Origin: Corynebacterium sp. UBA2622
GTDB lineage: Bacteria; Actinomycetota; Actinomycetes; Mycobacteriales; Mycobacteriaceae
Direction of reading: 5' to 3'
DNA length: 6,197 nt
NCBI RefSeq assembly: GCF_002339505.1
Contig: NZ_DDJO01000016.1
Coordinates: forward strand, 1-6,197
Shown piece after piece: positions 4,626 through 6,197 of the stretch. The position numbers and the translations under genes are program-made. Each line of letters begins with the position of its first letter. The first letter of the stretch is position 1. Under the pieces are notes generated by a model. The model had not been told where the DNA came from and did no database searches. It saw nothing but the letters and a program-made list of their open reading frames with translations.

Positions 4626-6197
4626 ATGACCGTGAGGCGCGGTATCCCGGGGCGCGAGCCCCGAGCAACCCGATCAACCCGCGGGGCGGTTTCCGCCGAG
4701 CCCGCGCGGCCGACCGGGGGCGCAACACGGGTACCTCCCCGTCCCGCCCCGGCGGCCGCGAGGCAGCGCGGGGCCAACGGCGGCGGTGCAACGTTCGCCA
4801 CCCTCAGCCGGCGGCTCAACGCCGCGATGGATGCCCACCCGATCCTCGACTACACCATGATCCGCACCGTGGTGCTGGTACTCGCCGGCCTCGGCATCAT
4901 CATGGTGATGAGCTCGTCGATGGCGGTGTCGTTCGCGACATCGTCAAGCGTCTGGGCCGCGACGATCAAGCAAACCTCGATGGTTGCGCTGGGCCTCATC
5001 GCCTTCTGGGCGATGCTCAAGACTTCGCCCGAGAAAATGCGCAAGTGGGCCGATGCCCTGATGATCCTCGCGGTCATCCTCCTTTTCCTGGTGCTCATCC
5101 CCGGGATCGGCACGGGCAAGGAGGAGGTCGGTTCCCAGTCGTGGATCGTCCTCGGCCCGCTTCGCCTGCAGCCATCGGAGCTCGCGCGCGTCGCCATCGC
5201 CGTGTGGGGCGCGAAGGTGCTGGCCAACAAGGACCACCGGCGCCCGTCCAAACTCGACAACGGCTTCGTCGCCTTCTTCGGCGCGGCCGGCCTGTGCCTC
5301 GTGCTCATTGCCGCTCAGGGTGACTACGGCATGGCCGTGTCGTTCAGCATCGTCGTGGCCTTCATCCTGCTCTTCGCGGGAATCCCGTGGAGCGTCATCG
5401 GAATCGCGGCCGGGCTGGCGGGCGTGAGCCTGATCGTGGTCTTCCTCTCGGGCGGGTACCGCTCCAACCGTTTCCACGTCTACTTCGACGCCCTCTTCGG
5501 CAGGTTCAACGACACCCGCGGCATCGCCTTCCAGTCCCACCAGGGCTTCCTCTCGCTCGCCGATGGGTCCCTCTTCGGCGTCGGCCTGGGCCAGTCGCGC
5601 GCCAAGTGGTTCTACCTCCCCGAGGCCCGCAACGACTTCATCTTCGCCGTCATCGGTGAGGAGCTCGGCCTGTGGGGCGGCGCCCTGGTGATCTGCCTGT
5701 TCGCGCTCATCGGTTACTTCGGCCTCCGCGTCGCCCGCCGCGCGCAGAACCAGTTCCAGGCCCTCATGGCTGCCTCGCTCGCCGCCGGGGTGGTCTCGCA
5801 GGCGTTCATCAACATCGGTTACGTCATCGGCCTGCTGCCCGTGACCGGCATCCAGCTGCCCATGCTTTCCGCGGGCGGCACGTCGGCGGTGATCACGCTC
5901 GCCTCGATGGGTATCCTCGCCTCCGTTGCGCGGCACGAGCCGGACGCGGTCTCCTCCATGCAGAACTACGGGCGGCCCTTGTTCGACCGGATGTTCGCGA
6001 TCGGCGAGCCCACCACGCCGGGCCAGGAGCGCAGCCGAACGACCCCCGCGGGAGCGGCAGCGCCGGGGCGGAGGACCCGCGCGGAGCACGAGGCGCGCTT
6101 CGGTACGCCGGTTACGGCCCGCGGCACCACCGCTTCACGACGACCCGGCGGGCCTGCCACCCGCTCCGCCACACCGCGCCGCGACATCCGCGTGAGC
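4626..6197 (+). CDS. ftsW: Septal peptidoglycan glycosyltransferase FtsW (SEDS family), 3' end beyond window
   Basis: An open frame of 524 codons that has no stop before the right edge. FtsW is the division-specific SEDS membrane enzyme that polymerises lipid II at the septum with its partner class B PBP FtsI. Residues 1-75 are a soluble tail with 13 Arg and no Lys, rich in Pro, Ala and Gly. About ten membrane segments follow between 80 and 436. Family motifs include SQSWIVLG with QPSE (170-185), RFNDTRGIAFQ (293-303) with D296 aligning with the catalytic Asp of SEDS proteins, LPEARNDFIFAVIGEELG (331-348) and LPMLSAGGTS (411-420). After 436 comes a second soluble, Arg-rich tail of at least 88 residues. 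ATG 4626 is chosen from its Shine-Dalgarno and the upstream in-frame stop. It is separated from murD by 180 nt, so it may have its own promoter. FtsW is preferred over RodA because of the dcw context. Open to the edge, so total length is unknown. Confidence 0.95.
   Translation, partial: MTVRRGIPGREPRATRSTRGAVSAEPARPTGGATRVPPRPAPAAARQRGANGGGATFATLSRRLNAAMDAHPILDYTMIRTVVLVLAGLGIIMVMSSSMAVSFATSSSVWAATIKQTSMVALGLIAFWAMLKTSPEKMRKWADALMILAVILLFLVLIPGIGTGKEEVGSQSWIVLGPLRLQPSELARVAIAVWGAKVLANKDHRRPSKLDNGFVAFFGAAGLCLVLIAAQGDYGMAVSFSIVVAFILLFAGIPWSVIGIAAGLAGVSLIVVFLSGGYRSNRFHVYFDALFGRFNDTRGIAFQSHQGFLSLADGSLFGVGLGQSRAKWFYLPEARNDFIFAVIGEELGLWGGALVICLFALIGYFGLRVARRAQNQFQALMAASLAAGVVSQAFINIGYVIGLLPVTGIQLPMLSAGGTSAVITLASMGILASVARHEPDAVSSMQNYGRPLFDRMFAIGEPTTPGQERSRTTPAGAAAPGRRTRAEHEARFGTPVTARGTTASRRPGGPATRSATPRRDIRVS

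Noticed and set aside
4571..5323. 250-codon plus-strand frame overlapping the start of ftsW
   Set aside because: Its product is Arg/Pro/Gly-rich without motifs, while the frame from 4626 carries membrane segments and FtsW motifs.
4944..6089. 381-codon antisense open frame opposite ftsW
   Set aside because: The sense strand encodes a clear SEDS membrane protein; the antisense product is repetitive, charged sequence without a domain.
1..6197. Mobile elements, CRISPR arrays, tRNA/rRNA genes, phage or defence genes
   Set aside because: The window is filled almost completely by dcw genes in conserved order. I saw no transposase, regularly spaced repeats or structural RNA pattern.

Overview
The window is a high-GC actinobacterial segment of the division and cell wall (dcw) cluster. 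Five genes lie in the same orientation: the 3' end of murE, then complete murF, mraY and murD, then ftsW, which is still open at the right edge. Gene order, GC-rich codon use, the MurF and MraY signature stretches, and the long Arg/Pro-rich FtsW tails point to Corynebacterium or a close relative in the Corynebacteriales. The genus is inferred from remembered family features, not from a search.

Layout: bases 1-344 hold the last 113 codons of murE (UDP-MurNAc-tripeptide ligase), including the DNPR motif typical of meso-diaminopimelate-adding enzymes. murF (341-1909) overlaps the murE stop by 4 nt. mraY (1918-3024) follows after 8 nt. murD (3024-4445) overlaps the mraY stop by one base. A 180-nt gap (4446-4625) is the only real intergenic region. 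It holds a strong GC hairpin with competing alternative pairings, a 9-nt tandem repeat in a less GC-rich patch, weak promoter-like hexamers and a good Shine-Dalgarno. ftsW starts at 4626 and runs open for 524 codons to the end.

The genes form one pathway. MurD, MurE and MurF successively add D-Glu, meso-DAP and D-Ala-D-Ala to UDP-MurNAc-L-Ala in the cytoplasm. MraY moves the phospho-MurNAc-pentapeptide to undecaprenyl phosphate, making lipid I. FtsW is the SEDS glycosyltransferase that polymerises lipid II at the septum. murG would be expected just past the right edge.

I found no mobile element, CRISPR array, tRNA/rRNA, phage gene or defence system, and no sign of a new biological system. 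The points most worth a second look are the murD-ftsW gap (alternative hairpins, tandem repeat, possible 23-codon upstream ORF whose stop overlaps the ftsW start), the Arg-rich tails of FtsW, a Cys pair in an outer loop of MraY, and the A-rich tail of MurE.
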